From contig JAHIPE010000113.1 of the NCBI GenBank assembly GCA_018894655.1, positions 1 to 8,419 on the forward strand: DNA of 8,419 nucleotides, written 5' to 3'. The position numbers and the translations under genes were made by a program. Shown here piece after piece: positions 8,272 to 8,419 of this stretch. The notes below the pieces were generated by a model. That model saw only the letters and a list, made by a program, of their open reading frames with translations, was not told the DNA's origin and did no database searches. This stretch comes from Actinomycetota bacterium (lineage in GTDB: Bacteria > Actinomycetota > Geothermincolia > Fen-727 > Anoxymicrobiaceae). Position 1 is the stretch's first letter. Every line of letters starts with the position of its first letter.

Positions 8272-8419
8272 GTTCCGTAAATACGCTTGCATTCGAACGT
8301 CGATGCATCCGCACCTGCTGCGTTCCGCTCCCTCGCGGTACTCACGGAGTACAGCTCGGTCGCGCGCCTTGCATGAGCGGCGCCTCGGCGCTCTCGATAC
8401 GACACCGTATTTATGGAAC
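8272..8419. repeat. Palindromic repeat element with 14-base terminal inverted repeats (MITE-like)
   Basis: The ends GTTCCGTAAATACG (8272-8285) and CGTATTTATGGAAC (8406-8419) are inverted repeats with one mismatch. Halfway between them is a perfect 6-bp hairpin, GTACTC-ACG-GAGTAC (8338-8352), with 66 bases on its left and 67 on its right. Side hairpins can be drawn in each arm: 8289-8306 (GCA plus TCGA stem, loop ACG) and 8375-8393 (GAGCG/CGCTC). The folded form would be a cloverleaf-like cruciform. There is no credible reading frame, so it would be non-autonomous. It could be a MITE, a REP-like palindrome or a structured RNA. The right end coincides with the window edge, so it may extend further. 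Confidence 0.6.

Noticed and set aside
8286..8310. Possible tRNA fragment, because of a TTCGAA T-loop-like motif
   Set aside because: No acceptor stem, anticodon arm or CCA can be drawn. TTCGA here is better explained as the hairpin 8289-8306 within the palindromic element.

Overview
The window carries most of one operon, read entirely on the minus strand, for an archaeal/vacuolar-type (A/V-type) rotary ATPase. In transcription order (right to left) the genes are subunits H, I, K, E, C, F, A and B. B runs off the left edge and lacks roughly its last 45 residues. The partner that usually follows, subunit D (central stalk), is not in the window.

Layout. 8272-8419: a non-coding palindromic element bounded by 14-base inverted repeats, probably a MITE-like or REP-like dispersed repeat. 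8128-8271: the operon's upstream region, with a plausible promoter at 8164-8193. 7816-8127: H, a peripheral-stalk coiled coil. 5745-7727: I, the membrane stator. 5207-5719: K, the ion-carrying rotor subunit. 4571-5182: E, peripheral stalk. 3491-4546: C, the socket linking rotor ring and central stalk. 3170-3484: F, central stalk. 1301-3121: A, catalytic. 1-1250: B, non-catalytic nucleotide-binding, partial. Gaps are short (6 to about 90 bases) with no internal terminator that I can see, so a single transcript is likely.

How they work together. A and B form the alternating A3B3 head. F, with D presumably beyond the edge, forms the rotating shaft. C seats the shaft on the ring of K subunits. 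I holds the ion half-channels and the stator arginine. E and H form the peripheral stalks. The K sequence keeps all the side chains that bind Na+ in the Enterococcus hirae NtpK ring, so this enzyme is probably Na+-coupled. K has two hairpins and a single ion-binding carboxylate, a layout often, but not always, found in ATP-driven pumps.

Organism. The DNA is GC-rich, with frequent AGG (Arg) and ATA (Ile) codons next to mostly G/C-ending codons. Shine-Dalgarno sites are clear before several genes, and the promoter looks sigma70-like. The order H-I-K-E-C-F-A-B is that of methanogen aha operons and of Thermus-type bacterial operons. A GC-rich bacterium with an A/V-type ATPase seems most likely, but a GC-rich archaeon cannot be excluded.

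Nothing here looks like a new biological system. The points most worth a second look are the Na+-site signature in K, the palindromic element upstream of the operon, and the unusually strong ribosome binding site of K.
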